Source: Casimicrobiaceae bacterium
Lineage (GTDB): Bacteria; Pseudomonadota; Gammaproteobacteria; Burkholderiales; Casimicrobiaceae
Direction of reading: 5' to 3'
NCBI GenBank assembly: GCA_025056355.1
Contig: JANWWI010000006.1
Coordinates: 25,584-89,583, forward strand
DNA: 64,000 bases
The translations under genes were made by a program, and so were the position numbers. Under the pieces are notes generated by a model. The model had not been told where the DNA came from. It searched no databases and saw nothing but the letters and a program-made list of their open reading frames with translations. This document shows, piece after piece, positions 1 to 8,940 of the stretch; within the stretch, counting starts at the first letter, position 1; each line of letters starts with the position of its first letter.

Positions 1-448
1 GCGCCGAAAGCGAGGAGATGCGGCTGAGCGCGAACACCGCGATCCAGAGCACGCTCACCGCAAGCCCGACGCGCCAATCGAGCGCCCACAGCACACCCGC
101 GGCCGTGGCCACGCCCTTGCCCCCGCGAAAGCGAAACCAAATCGGAAACAGGTGGCCGAGAAACACGGCCCCCGCCACGAGCGCAAGACCGATTGTGCTT
201 AGCCCGAATTCCGGGCCCCAGAGCCTCGCGATGGCCACCGCAAGCACCCCCTTGCCGAGGTCGCCGGCGAGGGTCAGGGCAGCGGCGCTTTTGTGCCCCG
301 TGCGCAGCACGTTGGTTGCCCCAGGGTTACCACTGCCGTAGCTGGTCGGATCGGCAAGCCCGAAAGCGCGGCTCACGAGATAGGCAAACGAACACGAACC
401 GAGCAGGTACGCGGCCAGCGCCGCGGCAAGATCCACGGGAAGGTTCAT
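1..448 (-). CDS. plsY: PlsY glycerol-3-phosphate acyltransferase (3' end cut by window)
   Basis: Inner-membrane enzyme that transfers an acyl group from acyl-phosphate to glycerol-3-phosphate, the first step of phospholipid synthesis. About 149 codons are visible from the ATG; the C-terminus lies outside the window (the family is about 200 aa). Seen motifs: N-terminal hydrophobic helix with [13 protein letters not shown], then [20 protein letters not shown], and [20 protein letters not shown], the conserved loops of the PlsY family. Divergent from folB, as in many proteobacteria. The 55 bases between the two starts must hold both promoters. The identification is secure; only the end is missing. 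Confidence 0.95.
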   Translation of the reverse strand, partial: MNLPVDLAAALAAYLLGSCSFAYLVSRAFGLADPTSYGSGNPGATNVLRTGHKSAAALTLAGDLGKGVLAVAIARLWGPEFGLSTIGLALVAGAVFLGHLFPIWFRFRGGKGVATAAGVLWALDWRVGLAVSVLWIAVFALSRISSLSA

Positions 449-458
449 CGGCCGTTCC

Positions 459-464
459 TAGAAT
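459..464 (+). promoter_or_regulatory. Candidate -10 box for folB
   Basis: TAGAAT lies in the short plsY-folB divergent gap, about 39 bases before the folB ATG. No convincing -35 hexamer was seen. Inferred from sequence only. Confidence 0.35.
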
Positions 465-503
465 GATGCGGTTCGACAAGCGTCGCGATTTTTCTCGACC
501 CTC

Positions 504-896
504 ATGAGCCAAAGCACGATCCTCGTGCGCGGCCTGCGCTGCGAGACCGTCCTCGGACTACACGCCTGGGAGCGGACGAGCCGTCGGCCCGTTGTCCTCG
601 ACCTCGAAATCGAGGCACCGAGTCTCGAACCGTTTTTACACGATCGCGCGCGCGGCCTTGTGAACTACGAAGCCGTGGCCGATCGGCTCACGCAGCTGCT
701 GCCGACGCTTGCCTATCGCACGGTCGAGCGGCTTGCCGAGCACATCGCGCAGGTTCTGATCGAGGAATTCCATGCCCCACGGGTGCGTGTGACCGTCAGC
801 AAGCCCGGCGCGATCGCGGCCGCGCAGTCGGTTGGCGTCACGATCGTGCGGCAGGCAACGACCGATCAAGGCTCGTCGGCCGAAGCCGCCTGCTGA
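504..896 (+). CDS. folB: Dihydroneopterin aldolase FolB
   Basis: Cytosolic folate-pathway enzyme converting dihydroneopterin to 6-hydroxymethyl-dihydropterin. The protein is 130 aa, normal for the family (about 120). Seen: N-terminal ILVRGLRCETVLGLHAWER (family: I.v.gl...t.iGv..wEr), NYEAVADRLTQLL, and the C-terminal VRVTVSKPGAI with the catalytic-region Lys-Pro. The 3' end overlaps the convergent TerC-family gene by 31 bases. Divergent from plsY. Confidence 0.93.
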   Translation: MSQSTILVRGLRCETVLGLHAWERTSRRPVVLDLEIEAPSLEPFLHDRARGLVNYEAVADRLTQLLPTLAYRTVERLAEHIAQVLIEEFHAPRVRVTVSKPGAIAAAQSVGVTIVRQATTDQGSSAEAAC

Positions 897-1591
897 GCGA
901 TCGCGCGGCGCCGGTTAAGCCACCAAGAAAGCACAACCACCAGCAGGGCGCCAACAATCTCCGCCGTGACGCGCCCGGCGCCGGTCGTCGCGCCAAACCA
1001 GGCGGTCCACATCACGTCCGTCACGATCATCCCGCCCGCAATCCAGCCGAGCAACGCCCCGCCAAAGGTCACCACGAGCGGGAAGCGGTCGATCAGCTTG
1101 AGCACGAGCGTGGAGCCCCAGATGATGATCGGGATCGACACGAGCAGGCCGAAGATCACGTAACCGAGCTGGTGGCTGCCGGGGGTGTTTTGTGCCGCGG
1201 CAGCGATGGCGATCACGTTGTCGAGACTCATCACGAAGTCCGCAACGATGATCGTGCGCACCGCTGCCCAGAGGCTCGTGGCGCCCTCCACGTGAGCGTG
1301 CTCATCGCCCTCCTCTTCAAGCAGCAGCTTGATACCGATCCAGATGAGCAAGAGCCCACCCACGATCTTGAGAAAGGGCACTTTCAAGAGCGTCATGGCA
1401 AAGGCGATCAGCAACACCCGCAAACCGATCGCCCCTGCGGTGCCCCAGAGAATGCCGGCTCGGCGCTGCGCGGCCGGCAAATTGCGACATGCCAGAGCAA
1501 TCACCACAGCGTTGTCGCCGCCGAGCAGGATGTCGATCAAGATGATCTGCCCGACGGCAACCCAGTTGATCGCGGTCAAAAACTCAAGCAC
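866..1591 (-). CDS. TerC family integral membrane protein (YjbE-type)
   Basis: A 241-aa polytopic membrane protein. Family hallmarks: ILLGGDNAVVIALA near residue 20 and VADFVMSLDNVIAIAAAA in the second half, the paired acidic intramembrane motifs of TerC proteins, which are linked to metal (manganese) export. A hydrophilic loop (EEEGDEHAHVEG) separates the two repeats. The start is GTG with an AGAGGGG Shine-Dalgarno sequence 7 nt upstream. Unlike the second TerC gene in this window (near 22 kb), no yybP-ykoY element precedes it. The exact substrate is not shown by the sequence. Confidence 0.85.
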   Translation of the reverse strand: MLEFLTAINWVAVGQIILIDILLGGDNAVVIALACRNLPAAQRRAGILWGTAGAIGLRVLLIAFAMTLLKVPFLKIVGGLLLIWIGIKLLLEEEGDEHAHVEGATSLWAAVRTIIVADFVMSLDNVIAIAAAAQNTPGSHQLGYVIFGLLVSIPIIIWGSTLVLKLIDRFPLVVTFGGALLGWIAGGMIVTDVMWTAWFGATTGAGRVTAEIVGALLVVVLSWWLNRRRAIAQQAASADEP

Positions 1592-1726
1592 CTCTTACCC
1601 CTCTTCGGCCGAGCGCGGGCCCTGGCAAGTTCATGTTGGCATTTTCGCTGAGCCCGCAGGGCGGCATGCGCGCGCGGGGATCATCGCCGGGCATGCCTTG
1701 CCGATGGGCCTCTAGCGCCGCGCCTG

Positions 1727-2491
1727 CTAGACCAGTCCCCCATCGACCACGAACGCCTGGCCGGTGCATGCGCGGGCATCGTCGCTTGCGAGGAAGAGCA
1801 CCATCGCGGCCACATCTTCGGGCTTCAAGCGAAATTTGAGCGCCTGTTCGGCGAGGACGGATTTTTCAAGCTCGGGCGTGAGCGCTGCCTCGCGTGGTTT
1901 GGGGGTGTCGATCGCGCCAGGCACCACCGTGTTGACGCGGATGCCCTGGCTGCCGAGCTCCTGGGCCAAGGTCCGCGCAAGCCCGTGAATGCCGGCTTTG
2001 GCAGTGGTGTAGCTCACCCATCCCGGCCGAGCCCGCATCCAACTGACCGAACCCATCAGGATGATCGAGCCGCCTAAGCCCATCACACGCGCGGCCGCCT
2101 GCGCCCCAAAGACCTGAGCGCGCAGGTTGATGGCCTGGTTGTTGTCCCAGAACTCGGGGGTGAGCTCCGAGAAACTGTGCCGCTCGTCATTGGCCACGTT
2201 CGCGACGAAGACGTCGAGATTTCCTCCGAGAACCGGCACCGAGCGTTCGATGGTGCGCTGTAGTGCAACCACATCGCGGACATCGCATTTCCAGTAGCGC
2301 AAACGCTCCTTCGCATCGAGCCTGAGCTTGAGCTCATTGGCGGCGCGATCGTCGATATCGAGAAAACCCACGATGGCCCCCTGTGCGACAAAAGCTTCGA
2401 CGATGGTGGCGCCGAGGCCGCTTGCGCCGCCCGTGACAAACACCGAGCGCCCTTCGAGGGAGGGATAACGGTTGGTCAGGGTTCGAGACAT
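1727..2491 (-). CDS. SDR family oxidoreductase, sugar-dehydrogenase (XylB-like)
   Basis: Classical short-chain dehydrogenase of 254 aa using NAD(P). Seen: TGGASGLG cofactor-binding motif, acidic FLDID after the second beta-strand (suggests NAD preference), catalytic Ser in MGSVSW, and YTTAK (Tyr/Lys). The usual NNAG is replaced by VANVAN. From memory, the pattern NDERHSFSELT and the SVSW...AKAGIHG block resemble Caulobacter-type NAD-dependent xylose dehydrogenase (XylB), so a sugar substrate is a reasonable guess. An upstream in-frame ATG exists, but the chosen ATG begins at the normal SDR N-terminus. Confidence 0.8.
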   Translation of the reverse strand: MSRTLTNRYPSLEGRSVFVTGGASGLGATIVEAFVAQGAIVGFLDIDDRAANELKLRLDAKERLRYWKCDVRDVVALQRTIERSVPVLGGNLDVFVANVANDERHSFSELTPEFWDNNQAINLRAQVFGAQAAARVMGLGGSIILMGSVSWMRARPGWVSYTTAKAGIHGLARTLAQELGSQGIRVNTVVPGAIDTPKPREAALTPELEKSVLAEQALKFRLKPEDVAAMVLFLASDDARACTGQAFVVDGGLV

Positions 2492-3037
2492 GACCGGATC
2501 GCCCCCCTCACGCAGCGAGAACGAGCGCGGGAGTCCGGGCATCAGGCTTGCAAGCCTTGGCCCTAGAGGCCCGCAGTTTGCTTGAGTATCGGCCCATGGA
2601 GCGTTACTCCCGCGAATAAGCGCTGTGACCGTGGTAAGCGTACGCCAACTTCAGGGCCGCAGCCTAGGCCGGGTCGTCCACCGCTTCCGGCGGTCGAGTG
2701 CCGGGGCGCTCACCTGCCGGTCCGGCTGCGTCGCTTGACGAAGCTCGATGCGACCCACAGCGACTCTGTCCGTGTTCTGCCGCGCAGGCGGCTTCAGAGC
2801 CCGGCGCTGACAGGCACCCAGCGGCAAAGAGCGTCCGTCTGCCAATTGACGGCGTGAGGTCTTTGGGCCCGAGCACGGGCCGGGACCGGATCGACTCGAA
2901 GGGTTGGCGTTGCTCGTTGCGTTGAGGTTCGAGGCTCAGTTCGGGCGGCTCAGGCTCGGAAGTGGGTTCGGCTTCGCTTGGAGGGGCCTTTCTCAAAAAC
3001 CCCGTCTTCATGGAGACAGCCAAGCGCGTGTTGTCTC
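2492..3037. other. Non-coding divergent gap between SDR gene and waaA
   Basis: About 550 bases with no recognisable gene on either strand. Open frames here give low-complexity Arg/Pro/Ala translations without family motifs. I see no tRNA and no known riboswitch. The right edge carries the waaA -10 box. Confidence 0.5.
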
Positions 3038-3043
3038 GATAAT
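3038..3043 (+). promoter_or_regulatory. -10 box abutting waaA start (leaderless candidate)
   Basis: GATAAT is followed by only 8 nt before the waaA ATG at 3052, with no Shine-Dalgarno in between. Transcription would begin at or next to the start codon. Confidence 0.45.
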
Positions 3044-3051
3044 GCCGATCC

Positions 3052-4326
3052 ATGCCCCGGTGGTTTGTTGCGCTTTATTCCGTGCTGTGGATCGGCGCCC
3101 TGCCCGTTGCGCTGCTCCGACTCCTGCTGCGCAGTGTCCGGCAACCGGCCTACCGGCGCGGCCTGAGCGAGCGGCTTGCGCTTGTTGCGCCGCCCCGGGT
3201 CTGCATCTGGGTCCATGCGGTTTCGGTCGGCGAAGCGCGGGCGATCGCGCCGCTCGTTCGGAAGCTCGTCTCCCGCGGCCACTCGGTGCTTGCCACCTGC
3301 ACAACCCCGACCGGCCGCGCCACACTCGAGGCACTGCTCGGCGAGCGTGTGGCGGTGCGCTATCTGCCCTTCGATGCGCCGTGGTTGATCGGAGCGTGGC
3401 TCAGACGGCTTCCAGCGCGGCTCGTGCTGCTTGTCGAAACCGAGCTCTGGCCGGGGCTTTTGCACGCCGCGCAGGCTGAGGCGCGGACGCTTTGGCTCAT
3501 CAACGCGCGCCTGTCGGCACGAAGCGCGCGGCGTTATGCGCGCTTTGGAGCTGTAAGCCGAAGGCTTTTTGGCTGCCTGAGCGCGGCGGCGGCGCAAAGC
3601 CAAGCCGATGCGGCGCGGCTTCTCGCCTTGGGAACCCGCCGGGTTGAGGTGACCGGCAACCTCAAGTTCGATCTCGAGGTGCCCCCGGAGACTGGCGCTC
3701 GCGCCGCGGCACTTGCCGAACACCTCTGTGGCGGCCAGCCCCGCCCCTTCTGGGTAGCCGCCTCCACCCGCGAGGGCGAGGAGGCGCTGCTGCTTGAGGC
3801 CCTCGCGGAGCATCCGCTGCGCGGCCGGGCGCTTGCAGTCCTGGTGCCGCGACACCCGGAACGCTTCGGGGACGTTGAGGCGCTTGCACGCGCACGCGGC
3901 TTTCGCGTCGCGCGGCGCAGTGCGAAGTCGATCCCTCCTAACGTCGAGGTCGTGATCGGCGATTCGATGGGCGAGATGCTCTCCTATGTGGGCAAGGCCG
4001 TGGCGGTGCTCATGGGGGGAACCCTTGCCGGCACCGGCGGGCAAAATCTGATTGAGCCCTGTGCGCTCGGCGTGCCGGTGGTGCTTGGGCCTTCGACTTA
4101 CAACTTCGCGCAGGCGGCTGCAGAGGCAATCGAGGTTGGCGCCGCGCGTGCCGTGCCAGATGCGCGGGCTGCGCTCAGCGCCATCGCGGGCTGGCTCGAT
4201 GAACCGAACGCGCGCGAAGTTGCCAGCGCCGCCGCACGCCGTTGGACGCAAGCGCATCGCGGAGCCACGGCGCGCGTGCTTGCGCTACTTGAGTCCGAGC
4301 TCGGCGCGGATCCAGGCGCGTCGTGA
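3052..4326 (+). CDS. waaA: 3-deoxy-D-manno-octulosonic acid (Kdo) transferase WaaA
   Basis: Inner-membrane GT-B enzyme adding Kdo to lipid IV-A in lipopolysaccharide core synthesis. The protein is 424 aa, typical for the family. Seen: N-terminal hydrophobic anchor (residues about 5-25), IWVHAVSVGEARA, TTPTGR, YLPFDAP, LVETELWPG, VTGNLKFD, WVAASTREGEE, LVPRHPERF and GGQNLIEPCALGVPVVLGPSTYNF, the full set of KdtA motifs. The 3' end overlaps the convergent glycosyltransferase gene by 42 bases. Confidence 0.96.
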   Translation: MPRWFVALYSVLWIGALPVALLRLLLRSVRQPAYRRGLSERLALVAPPRVCIWVHAVSVGEARAIAPLVRKLVSRGHSVLATCTTPTGRATLEALLGERVAVRYLPFDAPWLIGAWLRRLPARLVLLVETELWPGLLHAAQAEARTLWLINARLSARSARRYARFGAVSRRLFGCLSAAAAQSQADAARLLALGTRRVEVTGNLKFDLEVPPETGARAAALAEHLCGGQPRPFWVAASTREGEEALLLEALAEHPLRGRALAVLVPRHPERFGDVEALARARGFRVARRSAKSIPPNVEVVIGDSMGEMLSYVGKAVAVLMGGTLAGTGGQNLIEPCALGVPVVLGPSTYNFAQAAAEAIEVGAARAVPDARAALSAIAGWLDEPNAREVASAAARRWTQAHRGATARVLALLESELGADPGAS

Positions 4327-5157
4327 AGCCGCCGGATCGCGCGCGATCCAAGCGGCCACGAGATCGTTGTAGTCCGGGTGCTTGGCCAGAAGCGCCTGCG
4401 CGCCGGCACGCATGAGCTGTTCCCTTTCGTCGCCGAAAGAGACAGCGCCTTCGTGCCCCACGAAGGCGTTCGGGCAAAGCACGTTGCGAAACCCCGCGGC
4501 CGCGGCCCGGCGGCAGAAGTCGTTTTCCTCGCCATAGCCGCGCGGAAAGGCCGTCTCATCGAATCTGCCGACCGCCTCCAAGCAGGGCCGCGTGATCAGC
4601 AGGCAAAAGCCTACCCCGGTGGGCAGATCGATCGCAGCCGCGCGCTTCGAGGCCAGCAGTTGGGCGATGCGCTCGGCCTCGACCCGGCTCGGCAGCGGCC
4701 AGGCGCGCGTGAAATCCGGCAACGAGCAAATCGTGGCGTTGTTGGAAAAGGGGGTGACCGTACCCACGGGCGCATGGCTTGGCTCTGCAGCCGTGGCAAG
4801 CATCTCATCGAGCCAGCCGCGGGTCACAACGGTGTCGCTATTGAGCAGAAGCAAATGCTCCCCGGGCCAAAGCGCATCGATGGCCTGATTCACGTTGGCG
4901 GTGAAGCCGCGGTTCGAGCGATTCCTGCGGAATTGGATCGGTGCGACGCGCTCACCGCTTCGCGCAAAGCGCCGACCGAGTTCGATCACGGCCGGGTCGG
5001 TCGAGGCATCATCGATGACGAGCGCCCGCCAGCGTGCGCGCAGAGGCACTGCGGTGAGCCGTTCGAGGCAGCGCGCAAGCGCTGCGGCGGCATTGAACAC
5101 CGGGATTGCCACCAGCACCGTGGCGCGCGCTGGATCCGAAACGCTCAAGGCGCTCAC
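4285..5157 (-). CDS. Glycosyltransferase family 2
   Basis: A 290-aa cytosolic GT-A glycosyltransferase. Seen: VLVAIPVFNAAAALARCL, LVIDDASTDPAV (nucleotide binding), NRSNRGFTANVNQAI, LLLLNSDTVVTRGW (metal-binding DxD position), and RGYGEENDFCRRA, a catalytic-region pattern common in rhamnosyltransferase-like and O-antigen GT2 enzymes. The start overlaps the bioC stop by 4 bases (ATGA), so it should be translated after bioC. Acceptor and donor sugars cannot be told. Confidence 0.85.
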   Translation of the reverse strand: MSALSVSDPARATVLVAIPVFNAAAALARCLERLTAVPLRARWRALVIDDASTDPAVIELGRRFARSGERVAPIQFRRNRSNRGFTANVNQAIDALWPGEHLLLLNSDTVVTRGWLDEMLATAAEPSHAPVGTVTPFSNNATICSLPDFTRAWPLPSRVEAERIAQLLASKRAAAIDLPTGVGFCLLITRPCLEAVGRFDETAFPRGYGEENDFCRRAAAAGFRNVLCPNAFVGHEGAVSFGDEREQLMRAGAQALLAKHPDYNDLVAAWIARDPAASRRAWIRAELGLK

Positions 5158-6119
5158 CGTGTCCTCCCCGCAGGACGACGGCCGATCGCGCTTAGCGGCA
5201 CCACGGCGTGCCCTTCGGCCGTGCGACGCGGTGCGCCTTTCCAGGCATGCAGGTAGAGCACTTCGACCGTGATTCGCAGGACACCGTCGGATGCGCGCTG
5301 CGTCTCAAGCGCCGCATCGAGCCGCGCGCGTGCCCGCGGGGTCATGAGGCCGCGCGGGCGATCCAGGCGGGCGCTCATCGCCCCGAGGGACCGAGCGTCG
5401 CGCCACAGCGCCGCGGCCGAGCGGTATTCGAGCGCGAGTCGCTCGGCATCGACGACCGGGTCGACAAAGCCCGAACGCAGGAGCCAGTCGCCCACGTCGT
5501 GCAGATCGGGAAAGTCGTGCACGCGCGGCGCGAGCCCCGCTGCGGCGAGCGCGCGCCGTAGCTCGAGCAGCGTGTCAGTACCCGGAAGCGTGGCCATCAA
5601 GAGCCCGCCCGGACGCAGGACCGCAGCCAGTGCGTTGAACAGCGTCGGCAGATCGCGCGAGCAGTGCAGCGCCCAATTGCTCCAGAGCAGATCGACACTT
5701 GCGGGCCTGAACGGCAGGGCATCGAAGTCTGCGCAGACCGGCCAGACGGCCGTCGGCGCAACGGCGTTCGACGCCTCGGCCGGGCGGCGGCCCAACCACT
5801 GGGCAAGCCGCTCGCGCCAGCCCGAAGTCGGTGCGCGAAGCCTCGCCACGAGCGGCTCAAGCATCGCCCAGGAGCGGTCGAGTGCGATGAGCCTCGCGGC
5901 CGGAAACCGTGCTGCCAAAGCCGCGGTATGAGTTCCGGGCCCACAACCGAGATCGAGGATCCATTGCGGCTCGATGCGGATGTAGTCGAAGCGTTCGAGC
6001 TGGCGACGGCCAATTTCGCGCTCCAACGCCGCCGCGGCTGCGTAGTCACGCGCCGAACGCGCATAGGCGCGCTCGATCGCGCGAGCGTCAATCGGGGCGT
6101 ATGTCGGCTCTGTGCTCAT
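5154..6119 (-). CDS. bioC: BioC-like malonyl-ACP O-methyltransferase
   Basis: Class I SAM methyltransferase of 321 aa that would methylate malonyl-ACP to start pimelate (biotin) synthesis. Seen: WILDLGCGPGTHTAALAARF (SAM motif I), LIALDRS (motif II acidic), LLWSNWALHCSRDLP (BioC-like), AVLRPGGLLMATLPG, and a C-terminal VEVLYLHAWKGAP tail as in proteobacterial BioC. Other biotin genes are not in the window. It overlaps the downstream GT2 by 4 bases. The call rests on BioC-type motifs; a related methyltransferase role is possible. Confidence 0.8.
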   Translation of the reverse strand: MSTEPTYAPIDARAIERAYARSARDYAAAAALEREIGRRQLERFDYIRIEPQWILDLGCGPGTHTAALAARFPAARLIALDRSWAMLEPLVARLRAPTSGWRERLAQWLGRRPAEASNAVAPTAVWPVCADFDALPFRPASVDLLWSNWALHCSRDLPTLFNALAAVLRPGGLLMATLPGTDTLLELRRALAAAGLAPRVHDFPDLHDVGDWLLRSGFVDPVVDAERLALEYRSAAALWRDARSLGAMSARLDRPRGLMTPRARARLDAALETQRASDGVLRITVEVLYLHAWKGAPRRTAEGHAVVPLSAIGRRPAGRTR

Positions 6120-6466
6120 GCCACGGGATCGCCGGATTTGCCCAGGGGTGCGAGCCTCGCAAAGACGGTCGGTTCAGGATGGCTCCAGTGCAAAGCGCCC
6201 CGGGCAGCGGCGAGGATAAGAGAGCGAGCTTTGCACGGGGCCGCGCTCGACTCACCAGTCTCGACCACGACGGTGCGTTGGCTGCGGACGGCGCTCGCGG
6301 GGCCGAGGAAGCGCAACAGCGCCCAACGCGCGCGCATACGATCCTCAAACGGTCTTAGCCATCGCGAGTCCACCGCTGGCGTGCCCATCCAGCGATGATG
6401 GCAGAAACGCGCGCGTCGGCTCACAAACGCGAGCGGCGGTTGCGCACACATCGCACTTGCGAGCAC
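6116..6466 (-). CDS. Possible small unknown protein coupled to bioC
   Basis: Open frame in the bioC-comF gap ending in TGA that overlaps the bioC ATG by 4 bases, the coupling style used by true neighbours here. The third codon positions look G/C-rich along much of it. The translation (about 116 aa from an internal ATG; longer starts exist) contains WLRPFEDRMRARWALLRF but matches no family I know. It could equally be a chance frame in high-GC DNA or a decayed gene. Confidence 0.25.
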   Translation of the reverse strand: MLASAMCAQPPLAFVSRRARFCHHRWMGTPAVDSRWLRPFEDRMRARWALLRFLGPASAVRSQRTVVVETGESSAAPCKARSLILAAARGALHWSHPEPTVFARLAPLGKSGDPVA

Positions 6467-6635
6467 CCGGGTTGGGAGCGCCGGAGGCATCGTGGAACAA
6501 TCCCGGGATTGGTCGCAAGCCAACGACTTGCGCGCTCGCCGGATTCGCGAAAACGCAAGCGCCCCAGAGGCGGCGGGCGGTTCCGCGAATCGAGTCTAGC
6601 CTGGGAACACCTCCGATACGCCGAGCCGACGATCG

Positions 6636-7520
6636 ATGCGCCTAGGTCTTGCACGACCCGCCCATTCAAAGGCTGAAAGCGCCCGGCAGGGCCGCACTTT
6701 GCTCCGCGGGGTGCGTGAGGCGTCGCTTCGCAAGGGCTCGATCGGGCCGCAGACACAAACGCCGCTGCCGGCGCTGACACGGCTGCTCCGGCGCGCGCTG
6801 GTTGACCTGCTTGCGCCGCAGACCTGCGTGCTGTGCACCGATGCCGCTTCGGAGGCGATTTGCCGATCGTGCAGTGTTTTGCTACCGAAGATCGCCGGCT
6901 CGAGATGCCCGCGCTGTCAACTTGCCACGGCTCACGGAGCGGTCTGCGGCCGCTGCTTGAAAAAGCCGCCGGCATGGGATCGCCTGGTTTGTCTTTGGCA
7001 CTATGAACACCCCGTGGACCAGCTGCTACTTCGGGCCAAGTACGGAGCCGATTTTTCTGCCCTGTCGTGGCTGGCCGAGCGAGCCGCTTGCGAACGGGCG
7101 TGCTTTGCCGCGCCGGTGCTGACGATCATCCCCATCCCGCTTGGACCGCAGCGCCTCGTCCGGCGCGGCTACAACCAGGCCGCGGAGATCGCCCGTGCCC
7201 TCGCGCGCGCTCCGGCCTGGCACCGCGATCGGCTCGACCTCCACGCGCTGATCCGAATACGTGACACGGCCGTGCAGCAGTCGCTCTCGTGGACCGAGCG
7301 GCGGGCCAATGTCCGGGGCGCCTTCGCGGCAACGCGCTCGCTCGTGGGCGAGCACGTGCTGCTCGTCGACGATGTGCTGACCACCGGTGCCACGCTCAAC
7401 GAATGCGCACGCGCGGTGCGGCGCGCGGGCGCCGTCGCGGTCGATGGGCTTGTGCTTGCGCGGGTCGATCCGCCCGCGCGGCGACACCGCATTCAGCGCT
7501 TCGGTCGGACCGTGGCCTGA
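6636..7520 (+). CDS. comF: ComF family phosphoribosyltransferase-like protein
   Basis: ComF proteins are needed for DNA uptake and transformation in competent bacteria; the domain is a PRTase fold. Seen: two CxxC pairs (CVLC/CRSC and CPRC/CGRC) forming an N-terminal zinc-finger region, [25 protein letters not shown], and the PRPP loop [14 protein letters not shown] near the C-terminus. The listed ATG gives 294 aa with an Arg-rich leader of about 45 residues that is unusual for the family. A GTG about 25 codons in could be the real start. trmL follows closely. Confidence 0.88.
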   Translation: MRLGLARPAHSKAESARQGRTLLRGVREASLRKGSIGPQTQTPLPALTRLLRRALVDLLAPQTCVLCTDAASEAICRSCSVLLPKIAGSRCPRCQLATAHGAVCGRCLKKPPAWDRLVCLWHYEHPVDQLLLRAKYGADFSALSWLAERAACERACFAAPVLTIIPIPLGPQRLVRRGYNQAAEIARALARAPAWHRDRLDLHALIRIRDTAVQQSLSWTERRANVRGAFAATRSLVGEHVLLVDDVLTTGATLNECARAVRRAGAVAVDGLVLARVDPPARRHRIQRFGRTVA

Positions 7521-7533
7521 GAGGCAACGCGCC

Positions 7534-8007
7534 GTGATCGCGGTCGTTCTTGTTGCGCCGCAAATCCCACCCAACACAGGCAACGTGATTCGCCTGTGCG
7601 CAAACACGGGCGCCGAACTGCACCTCGTCGAGCCGCTGGGCTTCCGGCTTGAGGATGCCAAATTGCGCCGCGCGGGACTTGACTATCGTGAGTACGCCCG
7701 CGTGCGCGTGCACGCGGATTGGGCAACGCTTCGCCGCGCGCTGGCCGGTCGCCGCTTGTGGGCCATCGAAACCGGTGCCCCCCAGCGCGTCCATGAGGCG
7801 AGCTTCGCACTCGACGATGTGCTCGTCTTCGGCAATGAGACGACCGGTCTGCCGAACGCGCTCTTTGCGGACTTCCCGCCCGAGCAGCGGCTGAGCCTGC
7901 CGATGCGGCCGGGCAACCGTAGCCTGAACCTCTCAAACGCCGTGGCCGTCACGGTGTTCGAAGCCTGGAGGCAGCTCGGGTTTCCGGGTGCGTGCGATCC
8001 GTCCTGA
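7534..8007 (+). CDS. trmL: tRNA (cytidine(34)-2'-O)-methyltransferase TrmL
   Basis: SPOUT methyltransferase of 157 aa that modifies the wobble base of leucine tRNAs. Seen: [19 protein letters not shown] at the N-terminus, [11 protein letters not shown], and the knot motif [20 protein letters not shown]. The start is taken as GTG at 7534, because the protein then begins exactly at the family N-terminus, 13 nt after the comF stop. Longer in-frame starts lie inside comF. Confidence 0.93.
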   Translation: MIAVVLVAPQIPPNTGNVIRLCANTGAELHLVEPLGFRLEDAKLRRAGLDYREYARVRVHADWATLRRALAGRRLWAIETGAPQRVHEASFALDDVLVFGNETTGLPNALFADFPPEQRLSLPMRPGNRSLNLSNAVAVTVFEAWRQLGFPGACDPS

Positions 8008-8022
8008 AAAGCTTCGCCCGCA

Positions 8023-8805
8023 ATGTGGATCGACTCGCACTGCCATCTGGATGCGCCAGAGTTCGACCGTGACCGCGAGCAGGTCGTTGCGCGGGCGCGG
8101 GCAGCCGGGGTGGCCGCCCTCGTCAACCTGCCCGGGCACGTCGAGCATTTCGAGGCCGCGCGTGAGAGCCGGGCGCGCTATGGCTGCTTGACCGGTTACG
8201 GCATTCACCCGATGTGGGTCGCAGGCCCCTCGGGTCGCTCGCGCCGCGAAGCGATCGAGGTGCTCGCTGCGTGGCTTGAGCGCGAACGGCCGGAGCTCGT
8301 CGGCGAAATTGGGCTCGACTTCTTCGTCACCGACACCGACCGCACCGAGCAGGAATGGTTTTTCGTTGAGCAGTTGAAGCTTGCGCGGCGCTTCGACCTG
8401 CCCGTTTCACTGCATGTGCGAAAGAGCCAGGATCGCTTGCTTTACCACCTGCGCCGCATCCGTGTGCGCGGTGGCTTTGCGCACGCCTTCAACGGCAGCA
8501 GCCAACAGGCCGCGGAGTTCATCAAGCTCGGTTTCTGCCTGGGCTTTGGCGGAGCGGCCACCTTCCCGCAGGCAAGGAACATCCGGCGACTGCTTGCCGA
8601 GGCGCCGCTCGAGGCCATCGTGGTTGAGACCGACGCGCCGGATATTCCCCCTGCGTTTTTGGGCACGATGGGCTCACGGGCACGCAACAGCCCCGAGCAC
8701 CTGCCCGCGATCGGCGCGATCCTCGCTCAAGTGCGCGGCATGACGCCGGAGGCGTTTGCGGAGGCAACCAGCGCGAATGTCCGTCGGATACTTGCGCGAT
8801 CCTGA
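8023..8805 (+). CDS. tatD: TatD family metal-dependent hydrolase
   Basis: A 260-aa amidohydrolase-fold enzyme of the TatD DNase family. Seen metal ligands and motifs: IDSHCHLD (HxH), VGEIGLDFF (Glu), SLHVRKS (His), FAHAFNGSSQQA (His) and VVETDAPDIPP (Asp). Length and motif order are canonical. It lies 15 bases after trmL on the same strand, probably one transcription unit comF-trmL-tatD. Gene remnants follow downstream. Confidence 0.93.
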   Translation: MWIDSHCHLDAPEFDRDREQVVARARAAGVAALVNLPGHVEHFEAARESRARYGCLTGYGIHPMWVAGPSGRSRREAIEVLAAWLERERPELVGEIGLDFFVTDTDRTEQEWFFVEQLKLARRFDLPVSLHVRKSQDRLLYHLRRIRVRGGFAHAFNGSSQQAAEFIKLGFCLGFGGAATFPQARNIRRLLAEAPLEAIVVETDAPDIPPAFLGTMGSRARNSPEHLPAIGAILAQVRGMTPEAFAEATSANVRRILARS

Positions 8806-8837
8806 GCACACACGTCCACCAGTCGCGCGATGTCCTC

Positions 8838-8940
8838 TACTCCCCCATCGTCCCCCACTGCATCCAAGTCTGCACCATAGATACAGCAAGCGGCCTCTGC
8901 CGCGTCACCGGCGCAGGCTGGATGAGACCGCACACTCGAA
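8838..8940 (+). pseudogene. Possible DUF1289 domain remnant
   Basis: Frame at 8838-8903 reads YSPIVPHCIQVCTIDTASG followed by LCR. This matches the cysteine-rich start of DUF1289 proteins (family pattern: sPC...VC.iD..tGlC.GC.RT..Ei). Instead of the expected GCGRTLxEI continuation, DRTLEARS appears at about 8926-8949 in another frame after a stop. There is no start codon. It looks like a broken fragment; too short for certainty. Confidence 0.4.

Noticed and set aside
2492-3037. Possible small gene or RNA in the SDR-waaA gap
   Set aside because: No start with ribosome site, no conserved motif and no tRNA or known RNA fold could be recognised.
2950-4257. 435-codon open frame antisense to waaA
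   Set aside because: Mirror of a secure gene; translation is Arg/Ala/Gly-rich with no family motif.
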